This document shows positions 1 through 8,867 of a DNA stretch of 35,468 nucleotides, piece by piece. Position numbers and translations under genes: made by a program. The notes beneath the pieces are model-generated. The model was not told the origin of the DNA, did not search any database, and saw only the letters and a list, made by a program, of their open reading frames with translations. Numbering within the stretch: position 1 is the stretch's first letter; each line of letters opens with the position of its first letter. This DNA comes from Anaerosporobacter faecicola. Its GTDB lineage: Bacteria; Bacillota; Clostridia; Lachnospirales; Lachnospiraceae. The DNA lies in assembly GCF_012070565.1 (NCBI RefSeq), contig NZ_JAAQRO010000050.1, positions 1 to 35,468 of the forward strand, written 5' to 3'.

Positions 1-41
1 ATAGATTACTATAATAACAAAAGAATTCAGGCAAAAACAAA

Positions 42-77
42 ATGGATGCCTCCTGTAGAATACAGGAAAGCATCCAT
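42..77. repeat. Long inverted repeat (hairpin) in IS debris
   Basis: ATGGATGC at 42-49 pairs with GCATCCAT at 70-77, and inside it TCCTGT at 51-56 pairs with ACAGGA at 62-67, leaving a 5-nt loop. No T-tract follows, so it is a poor terminator on the plus strand. It lies next to insertion-sequence remnants and may be part of one. Its role is unknown. Confidence 0.55.
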
Positions 78-161
78 GATCTCCGCCTAGTTTATAAATA
101 TGTGTCCAGGATTCTGGGTACATATCAGACCAAAATCTAACGATGGGAGGTCGGTATTTTT

Positions 162-200
162 ATGGCTAAATATAGTTTTAATCTTAATGCTAGAATATAA
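162..200 (+). pseudogene. Possible N-terminal scrap of an IS3-type transposase OrfA
   Basis: A 12-codon reading frame starts MAKYSF and stops at once. MAKYSF is a common start of IS3-family OrfA helix-turn-helix proteins in Clostridia. A purine-rich GGGAGG lies about 12 nt upstream. Only the first six or so residues fit, so this is a weak call: either an IS3 relic or chance. Confidence 0.3.
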
Positions 201-260
201 ATAGTACAAAATAAACATAACCATTTTCAATAAATATTATATAATAGACTGAGTAATCTT

Positions 261-540
261 GTAAACGTCAAACCACTCGCCTTGTCTGACTGAGCTTTTT
301 ATGGCAAACTTTAGAAAATACAAAAACATTAGTTTTTTAAAGGAGGCCATTAACTATGGATCAAATAACACACACTGTTCGATACTCCATGTGGAAAGAC
401 ATTATACTCAAATGTCAGAACAGACCAGTTGGAATGAATGTAAAACAATGGCTGGCTGAAAATCACATTAGTGAGAAATCTTATTATTACTGGCAACGTA
501 AGTTTCGAAAAGAAGCTTATGACCAGATTCAATACCGAGA
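261..540 (+). mobile_element. Truncated IS66-family left end
   Basis: The sequence from 261 begins GTAAACGTCA, resembling the GTAA-type terminal inverted repeats of IS66-family elements, and sits about 95 bp before a TnpA-like start, the usual layout. Similarity to TnpA stops near 535-540. TnpB, the DDE transposase TnpC and the right inverted repeat are absent. The element is therefore a relic that cannot move by itself. The exact left boundary is inferred. Confidence 0.55.
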
Positions 541-625
541 TTCTTGGCATATTGAGTTCCTCCTTTTGGTATTATACATCATTTCAGGGAATATCTCATT
601 TTGTTTTGTACTAATTAGATGCTAA
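356..625 (+). pseudogene. tnpA: Truncated IS66 accessory protein TnpA
   Basis: The first ~58 residues look like the IS66 accessory protein TnpA (IS66 Orf1): a TVRxxxW start, a VKQWLAENHIS helix and the hallmark SYYYWQRKFRKEAYDQ block. Intact family members run to about 100-120 residues. Here the frame continues for ~30 unrelated hydrophobic residues to a chance stop. The start has a good AAAGGAGG site 8-9 nt upstream. TnpA assists IS66 transposition with TnpB and TnpC, which are both missing, so the product is probably non-functional. Confidence in the family is good; the truncation point is approximate. Confidence 0.7.
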
Positions 626-745
626 CATCAATTATATTGTAGGTACGAATAGAGTTTGGTATAATAAGGGTATTTAATTGAGACAGTAGTAAATATTATA
701 GTATACAATCAGAAGGAAAAAGATAAATTTGTGGGGGGATTAAGA

Positions 746-1087
746 ATGGCAATAGATAATGCAAATGTAGTTGATGGTATTGGAATAGGGAAGGAGGGAA
801 AGGTATTATGTATGTTATTGACAGACCACTTTCCTTGGATGGTGGATGATGAAAATACATTGAGTGAATATGATCATTTAATGCTTTTACAAAACAAGAT
901 TAACGGATATATATCCTATCTTGAATCAAAGCAGTATGAAGAAATATACCCGAATGAGGATTTTAATATTGCTGTTATAAAAATTCATTTCAAATATGAT
1001 ATAACAGATACTTGTGAAAAGTTCTTAAATAGTGTTCAAAATCAAATCGGACAGTGTGGAATAAAATTAGAAGCATATATTGGATAA
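746..1087 (+). CDS. DUF6572 domain protein
   Basis: This 113-residue cytoplasmic protein has the pattern I recall for DUF6572: a start with N-x-V-D-x-I-G, a central TDHxxW segment, a HLMLLQNKINGY helix, a YEEIYPNEDF segment and a C-terminal beta-alpha-beta half. No signal or membrane segment is seen. I chose ATG 746 because a GGGGGG ribosome site lies 7 nt before it; an upstream GTG at 731 has no spacing for one. The function is not established. Such small proteins often lie in accessory regions near toxins and immunity genes, which fits the IS debris beside it, but that role is inference. Confidence 0.7.
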   Translation: MAIDNANVVDGIGIGKEGKVLCMLLTDHFPWMVDDENTLSEYDHLMLLQNKINGYISYLESKQYEEIYPNEDFNIAVIKIHFKYDITDTCEKFLNSVQNQIGQCGIKLEAYIG

Positions 1088-1179
1088 TAAAATTCCAGTT
1101 TGTCAAAAGACATTAAGTCGCATGAGAAGATACAAACCCCTAAAGTAATGATTCGTATTATGAATAATACTAGTAATAT

Positions 1180-1497
1180 ATGCTATCGGAATGTGATTTT
1201 CAATGGATTTGGGCAGTCTTTTCTGCTATTCCAGAGAAAATTAGTAATGAAGAAGTCCTAAAATATTCATTACCTTATGCAGCAGAAAATGAAGAGATAT
1301 ATAAAGATGATGTTGCAATCATTCAACATCCGTTAGCTGATTTTGAGATTGTGGCAGAAGATTCAAGTTCTGTTTTTATTGTATCGAAGGACAAACAAAT
1401 TCTTTCAAATAAAATAAAAAGCAAAAGGGTTTTTTTGATTGTAGCAAAGGAACTTTCTACAATACTTTTAAAGCTTATACTTATACCAAATAGATAA
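1180..1497 (+). CDS. Hypothetical protein, possibly a broken gene
   Basis: This 105-residue frame is not one I can name. It has a WIWAVFSAIP segment, an acidic helix, an IIQHPLADFEIVAEDSSS stretch and an ISKDKQ-like strand, and reads like real protein to about residue 83. Two things suggest damage. The ATG lies right behind an in-frame TAA with no ribosome site, as if the N-terminus were lost. After residue 83 the frame runs through seven Ts (1430-1436) into a hydrophobic tail, while the +1 frame gives a more polar tail ending almost at the same place. It may be an immunity-like small protein decaying beside the DUF6572 gene; this is inference. Confidence 0.4.
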   Translation: MLSECDFQWIWAVFSAIPEKISNEEVLKYSLPYAAENEEIYKDDVAIIQHPLADFEIVAEDSSSVFIVSKDKQILSNKIKSKRVFLIVAKELSTILLKLILIPNR

Positions 1498-1609
1498 AAT
1501 CCACTAAATACAGTAATGTAAAGTTATGTTGCGGGATTGTAAAGTACGTGTGGTGGAAAAAATGTTTGATTATTATATAATCAATTCATTCAATCAAGGG
1601 AGGATTTAC

Positions 1610-2047
1610 ATGAATTTAGCAAAGAAAATCTTATATCTAAGAAAAAGGGAAGGAATGTCGCAAGAGGAACTAGCTGAAAAATTAAATATCTCAAGGCAAT
1701 CTGTATCTAGATGGGAAGTAGGAACAGCACAACCAGATGCATCGAATATTCTACAACTGAGTAAGATTTTCGATGTAACAACGGATTATCTACTACATGA
1801 AGAGTATGAAAGTGATGAAGATATTCCACGCGTCAAAGAAGCACAAGTCAATTTCGATGATCAAAAGAGAAGATATAAAATATTGGTGTTGATTGCAGCT
1901 ATATCATTTACGATTGCTACCGTGACTTTTTGGATGTCAACCGTTTGTTATGATCTTACGCAAAATTATATGTTGGCTATTTTGAATGCGGTAAGTGCAG
2001 TGCTATCCTATTATCGACTCTTTAAGCTTAATAAGAAGATTTCGTAA
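1610..2047 (+). CDS. XRE-family regulator with membrane tail
   Basis: A 145-residue protein. Residues 1-62 form a Cro/CI-type helix-turn-helix with MSQEELAEKLNISRQSVSRW and the usual LxxLSKIFDVTTDYLL ending. After an acidic linker, two hydrophobic segments (about 88-106 and 120-138) form a small membrane tail. HTH-plus-membrane proteins of this kind are common in Firmicutes and bind DNA while tethered. ATG 1610 is chosen because GGGAGG lies 7 nt upstream; a 28-codon upstream extension lacks a site. The strong terminator at 2081-2126 ends the transcript. The target is unknown; neighbouring small genes are possible. Confidence 0.85.
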   Translation: MNLAKKILYLRKREGMSQEELAEKLNISRQSVSRWEVGTAQPDASNILQLSKIFDVTTDYLLHEEYESDEDIPRVKEAQVNFDDQKRRYKILVLIAAISFTIATVTFWMSTVCYDLTQNYMLAILNAVSAVLSYYRLFKLNKKIS

Positions 2048-2080
2048 TGCTATGAAGTGCGAAGTTTTAAGTCTATATCT

Positions 2081-2126
2081 AAAAACCTCCTATAAGTTGA
2101 GTTGATCGAACTTATAGGAGGTTTTT
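2081..2126. terminator. Bidirectional intrinsic terminator
   Basis: AAAAACCTCCTATAAGTT at 2081-2098 is perfectly complementary to 2109-2126, with a 10-nt loop. The arms carry A and T tracts, so it can end transcription from both sides: the XRE gene (plus) and the response regulator (minus). Confidence 0.92.
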
Positions 2127-2174
2127 GACTGTAATCATGTTTCAGTTATGTAATTGCAAAGAATTAAAGATTAA

Positions 2175-2870
2175 TTAGATATTAAACCGATATCCAGCTC
2201 CCCAGATTGTTTCAATATACGCTGGCTTCGATGGATTTTTTTCTATCTTTTCACGAATCCGATTAATATGAACTGCGACAGTAGCACTATCTCCACAATA
2301 ATCAAACCCCCATATCTGTTCAAATAGTTGCTCTTTGGAGAATACAATATTTGGATTCTCTGCAAGAAAAACAAGTAATTCAAATTCTCTGTTTGCCATC
2401 TTGATCTCTTTCTCGTTCAGATAAACTTTCCATGCTTTTTTATGTATGCTAAGCTCATTGATGTTTAGAACATCTTGATTAGATGGTTGTACAGTTTGAT
2501 TGGTTAGGCGATCATATCGAGATAGATGAGACTTAACTCGTGCTACTAATTCTGCAGGATCAAATGGTTTGGTCAGGTAATCATCTGCTCCGAAACCAAG
2601 TCCTCTTATCTTATCTACCGTTTCATTCTTAGCAGTCACCATAAGGATTGGAATGCTAATACGATCTCGAATCTCCTTTAGAAGCTGAAACCCATTTATT
2701 CCAGGTAACATGATATCAAGAATGACAAGGTCAAAGGATTGCTCATTTAGAAGTTTTCGACCAGTTAATCCATCAGAAGCAATCGTTGTTTGATATTGAT
2801 TGATCTCTAGGTAATCTTGTTCAATTTCTGCGATATCTTCATCATCTTCAATGATCAGTATGTGTTGCAT
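2175..2870 (-). CDS. OmpR/PhoB-family response regulator
   Basis: This 231-residue regulator receives phosphate from the kinase encoded just upstream and binds promoter DNA. The receiver domain (1-115) has acidic residues D9/D10, phospho-acceptor D52 in LVILDIMLPG, T79 and K101 in LTKPF. The C-terminal winged helix (about 130-231) ends WGAGYRFNI. The first ATG with a proper site (AAGGAGG, 6 nt upstream) is 2870; a longer frame upstream only overlaps the kinase gene. The start lies 23 nt inside the end of the kinase gene, so the two are translationally coupled. Its target is likely the ABC transporter operon it belongs to, which is inference from gene order. Confidence 0.95.
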   Translation of the reverse strand: MQHILIIEDDEDIAEIEQDYLEINQYQTTIASDGLTGRKLLNEQSFDLVILDIMLPGINGFQLLKEIRDRISIPILMVTAKNETVDKIRGLGFGADDYLTKPFDPAELVARVKSHLSRYDRLTNQTVQPSNQDVLNINELSIHKKAWKVYLNEKEIKMANREFELLVFLAENPNIVFSKEQLFEQIWGFDYCGDSATVAVHINRIREKIEKNPSKPAYIETIWGAGYRFNI

Positions 2871-4299
2871 ATTCAGCCTCCTTAAGAGTAATGATAATAC
2901 ATAAACCGTCGTTATTTTTGGCGGTGATGCTACCAGATAGTTTTTCAATGATATGTTTTGTAATAGCCAATCCCAAGCCAGTACCATTCGTAGATTGATT
3001 TCTAGAATCATCCGCGCGATAGAAGGTATCAAAGATATGAGAAAGTTTATCGTTAGCTACACCATAACCATTATCTTTGATCGTGATTTCAACGGAGTTG
3101 CCTCGTTTTCTTGTACTTACTGTAACAATTGTATGCTCTTTACAAGCGTATTTTTTGCTATTTTCTATTATGTTGTCAAGGACACGATTGAACTGAAGAG
3201 GATCAAGACGAACAATTGATGAAGGTGCATTCGGTTTGAATTCGATCGAAAGGAGTTGTTCATCATTATCTTCTTGCATGATAGCTAAGACCTCTTGTAG
3301 GTAAGTATCGATCGTGACATTGGTTGAATTGAATGCAATCTTATTTCTTGTAAGACGAGAGTAGATCAATATCTCATCGATCAGATGAGACATATCATCT
3401 GTTTTTTTCCTAATCTTCATAAGATAATGCGCTTGTTTCTCAGGCGTACTTGCAACGCCATCCTCAAGTCCTTTCACGTAACCCTTGATCGAGGTGAGAG
3501 GAGTCTTAAGATCATGACTGATTTCTGCAATCATTTCTTGTTGTTCTTTTTCACGATCGATTCGAAGTAAGATACTTTCTTTTAATCTTGTCTGCATCTC
3601 GTTAAAGGAGTCGAAGACTGGTTCGAATTCATCTTTCGTTGTATAGTCGAGATTCACATCAAGATTTCCTTCTTGAATTCGTTTCGCGCCTTCTCCAAGT
3701 TGTTTTATTGGTAACATTAACTGTTTGGTCAATCGCTTTGAATACTTTTGGCATAATTTAAATATGAAAAAGATCAATAGGATCAGGAAGAAAACAAATG
3801 TATAGAAGAATGCATCGGTGCCTAATAGAGAAGATAGCTTGGTGCTAGTACTTCTAACGATGATATAGTAATCGCTCTCTCCCAATGATCGATGTAACAG
3901 AATCTGTCGTTTCCTATTCAGTGTAGTGACAACAGGAGTATCCTGAAGTTTTGCAATATCTGTTTTGATATAGGAGGAAAGATAGGAAGTTTCCCCATGG
4001 AAATTAGTGTGGAGTAATTGGTTATCCTTAAATATGGCAACTGAAAATCCTAGGGTATCAAAGGTAGCATCATAACTACTATAATCAACTGTTGAATTGG
4101 CAATATCGGCAAGATTGGTCTGTTCCATCAAAGAAATCACTTTGTCCATATCGGAATCAGTTAGATCAGAAGTTGATAGTGAGTTATAGAATGCATGGCG
4201 AAACAAACCAAGTAAAAATAATATCATAAAAACAAATGTAATCATAGGAATAATTGCAACCTTAAGATTCATTTTAAATAATTTATTTTGAAAGGACAA
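2848..4299 (-). CDS. Sensor histidine kinase
   Basis: A 483-residue membrane kinase that phosphorylates the response regulator overlapping its 3' end. Segments in order: TM1 (about 14-33), an extracellular sensor of ~125 residues, TM2 (about 163-182), HAMP (about 190-245), HisKA with phospho-accepting H262 in EISHDLKTPL, then the ATP-binding domain with N box NRVLDNIIEN, DNGYGV and GTGLGLAI. The start is TTG, placed 9 nt after a near-perfect AGGAGGTGATAT site; the next ATG (codon 10) has no site. The larger extracellular loop differs from the minimal BceS-type kinases that sense through the transporter itself, so it may bind a ligand directly. The ligand is unknown. Confidence 0.93.
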   Translation of the reverse strand: MSFQNKLFKMNLKVAIIPMITFVFMILFLLGLFRHAFYNSLSTSDLTDSDMDKVISLMEQTNLADIANSTVDYSSYDATFDTLGFSVAIFKDNQLLHTNFHGETSYLSSYIKTDIAKLQDTPVVTTLNRKRQILLHRSLGESDYYIIVRSTSTKLSSLLGTDAFFYTFVFFLILLIFFIFKLCQKYSKRLTKQLMLPIKQLGEGAKRIQEGNLDVNLDYTTKDEFEPVFDSFNEMQTRLKESILLRIDREKEQQEMIAEISHDLKTPLTSIKGYVKGLEDGVASTPEKQAHYLMKIRKKTDDMSHLIDEILIYSRLTRNKIAFNSTNVTIDTYLQEVLAIMQEDNDEQLLSIEFKPNAPSSIVRLDPLQFNRVLDNIIENSKKYACKEHTIVTVSTRKRGNSVEITIKDNGYGVANDKLSHIFDTFYRADDSRNQSTNGTGLGLAITKHIIEKLSGSITAKNNDGLCIIITLKEAEYATHTDH

Positions 4300-4384
4300 T
4301 TCATATCACCTCCTATCCTCAATCATATAATTCAATACGAAGAATGTCAATCAGTCAGACTTTAACACCGTAATTGTTATTTTG

Positions 4385-5584
4385 TTAAGCAATCGTACGA
4401 TGATGCTGTTGTCTGATCAATGCAATAGCAGATACAATAGCTAAAACGAGGAATACAACAATACATAATAACCAATATGGAACCGAGAAGCCCAATATAT
4501 TGTAAGATGCAATCCCACCAAACATTGTCGATACAGAGATGGTATTCGTAAAGCAGAAGTCAACGATCAATTGGACTTTTTCAACAATGCTACTTCCTAA
4601 TGCTTCAAAAACGATACCAAGTAAAAGGACGAGGATACTTAATCCAAATACAGTAGCATGATTTTTTAATAAACTAGAGATAAGTGTAATGATCGCAGTG
4701 AAAACTAAGGCAGCAAGTAATACCCAAAGAACTGTTAATAATGCAAAGGATAGGATACTCATATCAAAGGTAGCACCTGACATGAAGTTTAGTGATCGAA
4801 CGGAGGCTGTAGCCCCTTTTAAACTCATATATGGTAAGAAGTTACCAACAAAAGTAGCTATAAAGTAAAGGAAAGTTACAACAACACAACAAATGCTTGC
4901 AGCACCGAGTTTAGCAAATACCATTGCGGTACGGCCTTTTACTGATGATAAGATTAGATTATCCATACCAGTTGACACTTCCTTAGTAAATACAGAAGAT
5001 ATAAGGAAAGCGAGTGGAATGAACAGTAGGAATAAGATCAAGAGGCCATTCCAACCTTCATATAAAGTATTCCATAATACCACATTTTCGAATTCTGGTG
5101 CACCAAGAGCAAGCATTTTGTTCAATCGCTTATCTAGTTTTTTGTATTGATAAGTATCCGTTTTGCCAGCATCCTCTAATTCCTTTAATTTAGCTTTTAG
5201 CGGCTCGATTCCTGTTGGATCTTCCTTGTCATCGTTTGAAGTTCCGTTATAGTAGGCATTTACACGATTCGCAAATTGCGTATATTCAAAATCTAGTTTC
5301 GTGTTGCTATCTTTTGCGCTTCTACGTTTTACGGAATGTTCACTTCCGAAAATCTTCATTAATTGATCAATGTTAGTAGAACAAGAACTTGCAACAGTTT
5401 CATCGAGTGGTCCAGTAACCTTATCGGCTAACATGCTATATTCAGAAAATGAACTATCTTCTTGAAAGGTAAAGATGCTATTACCAATACCGATTCCTAG
5501 ATAAAATAGTGTTAATAATGCAATAAAGATGATCGAACGTTTGTTAAGTAGTAGTTTTCTTAATTCATAACGAAATAGTTTCAT
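4385..5584 (-). CDS. ABC-2 type transporter permease
   Basis: The 399-residue membrane subunit partners the ATPase encoded 14 nt upstream. It has one N-terminal membrane segment (about 17-36), a large extracellular region (about 40-170, rich in charged residues) and five C-terminal membrane segments. This is the ABC-2 layout of export permeases including BcrB/NatB-like and lantibiotic-immunity subunits. An AGGGGG site lies 7 nt before the ATG. Substrate cannot be read from the sequence; antimicrobial peptide or lipid-linked compounds are likely given the adjoining two-component genes. Confidence 0.85.
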   Translation of the reverse strand: MKLFRYELRKLLLNKRSIIFIALLTLFYLGIGIGNSIFTFQEDSSFSEYSMLADKVTGPLDETVASSCSTNIDQLMKIFGSEHSVKRRSAKDSNTKLDFEYTQFANRVNAYYNGTSNDDKEDPTGIEPLKAKLKELEDAGKTDTYQYKKLDKRLNKMLALGAPEFENVVLWNTLYEGWNGLLILFLLFIPLAFLISSVFTKEVSTGMDNLILSSVKGRTAMVFAKLGAASICCVVVTFLYFIATFVGNFLPYMSLKGATASVRSLNFMSGATFDMSILSFALLTVLWVLLAALVFTAIITLISSLLKNHATVFGLSILVLLLGIVFEALGSSIVEKVQLIVDFCFTNTISVSTMFGGIASYNILGFSVPYWLLCIVVFLVLAIVSAIALIRQQHHRTIA

Positions 5585-5598
5585 GATAATCCCCCTAA

Positions 5599-6462
5599 TT
5601 ATTTGATATTAAATTCATATAGATATGCATCTTCTAGATCAGGATCAATATGAAATGCATGAGCAGCAGGTTTCTCCCGGTCGACGACGCGAAGGTAAGC
5701 GACATCATCAACTGTTCGGATGTTGCTGATAATGTGATTATTTTGAAAGCTGATCAGTTGTTGTATTGGTAATTCAACTTCCCATACGTAATCCTCGATT
5801 TTAGTGATCATTTCATCGGCAGATGTCATTGGGCATGTTGTTTTATCTTTTACCATGATGATAGACTTTGATATGTTGGATATGTCAGAGACGATATGGG
5901 TGGATAGGATTACTGTGCGGTCTTTTGAAAATGATGAAATGATGTTACGGAACTTTATTCTCTCATATGGATCAAGACCAGCAGTAGGTTCATCAAGTAT
6001 CAGTATTTCTGGATCATTTAGTAAGGCTTGGGCGATACCTAGACGTTTTTTCATACCTCCAGAATACTTCACACATTTTCGGTGGATATCATTAGTTAGA
6101 TTGACTTGATCAACTAAATGCGTGATCTTATCTCCAACCTTTTCGTCCGGAATATTTTTGAGTGTTGCAATATAGCGAAGATATTCTAATCCTGTGAAGT
6201 CGTGATAAAAATCGACATCTTGTGGTAGATATCCAATCTTGTTGTAATAATTGACACCACAATTTTTCTTGGAAGTGCCATTCATAAAGATTTCTCCAGC
6301 ATCGGGTGTTATGACACCTGCTAGCATTCTGATTAGTGTTGTTTTACCAGCACCATTTGGACCAAGAAGACCGTAAACGCCATTCTCAATCGTTAGATTG
6401 ACACCACTCAATACTTGTTTTTTCCCAAAGTGTTTCCCCAAATCTTTGATTTCTAACTTCAT
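5599..6462 (-). CDS. ABC transporter ATP-binding protein
   Basis: A 287-residue ATPase that powers the adjacent permease. Walker A GPNGAGKTT is at 34-42, Q-loop LPQD at 79-82, signature YSGGMKKRLG at 133-142, Walker B ILILDEPT at 153-160 and the switch histidine at about 189 in STHI. The C-terminal ~80 residues form the accessory region common in BcrA/NatA-type ATPases. An AAGGGAG site lies about 5 nt before ATG. It is the first gene of the minus-strand unit ATPase, permease, kinase, regulator. The gaps are 14 and 85 nt, then an overlap, so one transcript is likely. Confidence 0.92.
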   Translation of the reverse strand: MKLEIKDLGKHFGKKQVLSGVNLTIENGVYGLLGPNGAGKTTLIRMLAGVITPDAGEIFMNGTSKKNCGVNYYNKIGYLPQDVDFYHDFTGLEYLRYIATLKNIPDEKVGDKITHLVDQVNLTNDIHRKCVKYSGGMKKRLGIAQALLNDPEILILDEPTAGLDPYERIKFRNIISSFSKDRTVILSTHIVSDISNISKSIIMVKDKTTCPMTSADEMITKIEDYVWEVELPIQQLISFQNNHIISNIRTVDDVAYLRVVDREKPAAHAFHIDPDLEDAYLYEFNIK

Positions 6463-6511
6463 ATTAACTCCCTTTCCAATTATTGATAATTTTGAATATT
6501 GTTTTTATCAT

Positions 6512-6553
6512 CACAGGAATGCGCTCCCTGTGTTTTATGATGTTTTTAGTATA
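6512..6553 (-). promoter_or_regulatory. Probable promoter and dyad of the ABC/two-component operon
   Basis: On the minus strand TATACT (6548-6553) is a good -10 box; no strong -35 is visible, as expected for an activated promoter. About 15-35 nt downstream lies CACAGG-N9-CCTGTG (6512-6532) with a GCGC centre, which could be an operator or a leader hairpin. Assigning it to the response regulator of the same operon is inference. Confidence 0.45.
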
Positions 6554-6763
6554 AGGGTGGGAATTAAACAAAAAAGGTAAGATAGTTAAACAATTTTTAA
6601 ACTTATATTATAAGCTTGAACAAAATGTATATGCTTAGTGGACGAAGAACGGAAAGAGAGCTTATAAAAATGTAAACGATCCTGTTGTGTTTACAAATTT
6701 TACAGTAGAAACGAAAAGAAAGAGGAAAGAAGTATGGATTTTTCTGTACAAAACGGGATTTAC

Positions 6764-6849
6764 AAATGGGACACATGTTTTACAATTCACCAAAATATCC
6801 AAATAAAATTGATTCTCATGATTAAAATGGGACTTATGTTCTGCAATTC
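6764..6849. repeat. Two degenerate 25-bp direct repeats
   Basis: Positions 6764-6788 and 6825-6849 match at 21 of 25 bases (AAATGGGAC, ATGTT and CAATTC blocks conserved), spaced 61 bp start to start. No gene covers them. They may be remnants of a duplicated intergenic repeat or binding sites. Confidence 0.5.
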
Positions 6850-6930
6850 GATTGTATAGCATAAAGTTTGTGAAAAAAGTACAAAAAAGTGGTAATAAAT
6901 CTATTAAAATATATTAACTGATAAAAAATG

Positions 6931-6959
6931 TTGAAAAACAAAACCAAATATTGTATAAT
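6931..6959 (+). promoter_or_regulatory. SigA-type promoter for the chemotaxis gene
   Basis: TTGAAA (6931-6936), a 17-bp spacer and TATAAT (6954-6959) make a near-consensus housekeeping promoter. The start of transcription would be near 6966, leaving a leader of about 93 nt before the MCP gene. No SigD (flagellar) motif was noticed. Confidence 0.75.
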
Positions 6960-7058
6960 ATCAACCATAAATAGTTACAAATGATAACATAAACAAAAGA
7001 TATATGAGGACAATTTTAACAAAGTATAATACAAATACGACAAAAGGAGGTGGGTGTT

Positions 7059-8831
7059 ATGGCAAAAGGTATGACAAAGAAGGTGAAGACGACAGAGGAG
7101 AAGAGCCAAGTAAAAGCTATCAGTGGAAGAAGAAAGCTACTTAATTCGGTACAGATGAAATTAATAATTCCACTTGTGGCAGTCTTTATTTTCTTTATGA
7201 CGTATATGGTATTCGACTATATGAACCTTGGCGTGGCACAAAAAGAAGTAACAAGAATGAAAGAGGAAAGTATCAAAGCAATCGATATTTCCCATGCAAT
7301 GGAAAGGAATCTTCTGGATGTTCAAAGATTATTTCCAGAAGCAGCAGTTACAATGGATACGAATATTTTTGAACAGTTGGACAGTGTAGATCAGGAATTT
7401 AAAGTTCAAGTGGACAGGTTAAAAGAATTGTATCCAGAGAATACAGAAGAATATGATAGACTATTAAAATTGTATGGCAAAATGTATGATGCAGGAAGAT
7501 CATTCATGTTTACCATTACATCTACTGCTACAACAGAACAGGTAACGGAAAGCTGTAATCGTTTCATAGAATTATCAAAGGCGATGTCAGTAGTTACAGA
7601 GAGCTATGTGGCAAATGCAAATGCTGATATTACCGATTCTCGGGATAGTATCAAGGTAATTATTATGAAATTAAGAGTCTGGGTAGGTTTAGGACTTATT
7701 ATTATTACAATCATAACAGCAATTTCCATGTTCTATACAAGAACGAAGATTATAGCTAGAATTATGAGAGTTACACGTAGAATTACAAGTATCTCCAATA
7801 AAGATTTGACCAGTAAGAAAATTAAAATAAAAACACGTGATGAGATTGGACAGTTAGCAACGATGTCCAATGACCTGCAGGATACTTTGACAGGCATTGT
7901 TTCAACCTTGAGTGTTACATCGAAAGACCTAGATGTTTCCGCGGAGAGTATGAATGAACAGATTCAACAGGTCGTTGTTTCTGCAAATGAGGTTGCGGAA
8001 GCTATGAACCATGTTGCACACAATACAGAGATGCAGACCAGTAATATTGCAGAAACGGTAGAAAAATTAATGATACTACAGGATACTGTAAAAGAAAGTA
8101 AAGATGTATCAGCAGAAATCTCTGATACAAGTAAAGATATTTTCCAGATGAGTTCGAAAGGACAGGAGATCATCAATGCGTTACTGAAATCATCTGACGA
8201 GAATAGAGTGGCTACAACAAATATCTTCGAAGCAATTACAAAAATCAGTGAAAGTGCATCCGGTATTAGTTCGGCATCTGATATGATTGAATCGATTGCA
8301 TCTCAGACGAATCTATTATCGTTGAATGCATCTATTGAAGCTGCAAGAGCAGGAGAAAATGGAAGAGGGTTTGCTGTTGTAGCAGATGAGATTCGTCAAC
8401 TTGCAGAACAGTCAAGTAAGAGCGTATATGTAATTAATCAGATGATCGACAATCTACAAACGTGTGTAGAACATGCAAATCTTCAGAGCAATATTGTAAA
8501 TTCTGCATTGCAAGAGCAGACAAGTGGTGTAGAACAGACGAGAAATGAATTTGAAACAATTGCAGATAGCATTAAGAAGATAAATGAAAGTGTTGTTGAA
8601 CTTGACCGCATTAGTAATCAAATGGATGATGATTGTGAAAGAGTTATGCAGTTGACAGGTGGACTTACCAGCTCAGCTACAGAGAATGCTGCTTCAACGC
8701 AACAGACCAGCGCATCTACACAGGAAATCACAGCGAAGATGGAAATAATCGCAGAAGAGAGTACCAAGGTTAAAGCGCAAGCAGAAGTAATTAAGAATAA
8801 TATTGAAGGATTCAAGTTAGCAGAGCAGTAA
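7059..8831 (+). CDS. Methyl-accepting chemotaxis protein
   Basis: A 590-residue membrane receptor that signals to CheA/CheW. A basic N-terminus precedes TM1 (about 32-52). A ~150-residue extracellular helical sensor (4HB type by appearance) follows, then TM2 (about 205-225), HAMP, and a long coiled-coil signalling domain whose tip reads [20 protein letters not shown]. No C-terminal CheR-docking pentapeptide is evident. ATG 7059 is preferred, with AAAGGAGG 8 nt upstream, over GTG 7050, which overlaps that site. A periplasmic-type solute-binding lipoprotein gene starts 36 nt downstream, and it may present the ligand to this receptor (inference). Confidence 0.93.
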   Translation: MAKGMTKKVKTTEEKSQVKAISGRRKLLNSVQMKLIIPLVAVFIFFMTYMVFDYMNLGVAQKEVTRMKEESIKAIDISHAMERNLLDVQRLFPEAAVTMDTNIFEQLDSVDQEFKVQVDRLKELYPENTEEYDRLLKLYGKMYDAGRSFMFTITSTATTEQVTESCNRFIELSKAMSVVTESYVANANADITDSRDSIKVIIMKLRVWVGLGLIIITIITAISMFYTRTKIIARIMRVTRRITSISNKDLTSKKIKIKTRDEIGQLATMSNDLQDTLTGIVSTLSVTSKDLDVSAESMNEQIQQVVVSANEVAEAMNHVAHNTEMQTSNIAETVEKLMILQDTVKESKDVSAEISDTSKDIFQMSSKGQEIINALLKSSDENRVATTNIFEAITKISESASGISSASDMIESIASQTNLLSLNASIEAARAGENGRGFAVVADEIRQLAEQSSKSVYVINQMIDNLQTCVEHANLQSNIVNSALQEQTSGVEQTRNEFETIADSIKKINESVVELDRISNQMDDDCERVMQLTGGLTSSATENAASTQQTSASTQEITAKMEIIAEESTKVKAQAEVIKNNIEGFKLAEQ

Positions 8832-8867
8832 TCTAGAAGAAAAAGCGGATTAAAGGGGGTAAGGAAC

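Larger units (their letters stand above)
6463..7058. other. Divergent intergenic region (596 nt)
   Basis: This region lies between the minus-strand ABC operon and the plus-strand chemotaxis gene and has no convincing gene. It holds a likely operon promoter (-10 TATACT on the minus strand, 6548-6553), a CACAGG-N9-CCTGTG dyad (6512-6532), degenerate direct repeats (6764-6849) and the chemotaxis promoter at 6931-6959. A 66-codon minus-strand frame here lacks a ribosome site and family resemblance. Confidence 0.6.

Noticed and set aside
2871-3032. N-terminal extension of the response regulator
   Set aside because: The receiver domain starts at 2870 with an AAGGAGG site; the extension just overlaps the kinase coding sequence.
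6662-6862. 66-codon minus-strand protein
   Set aside because: No ribosome site, protein composition unlike coding neighbours, and it coincides with degenerate direct repeats.
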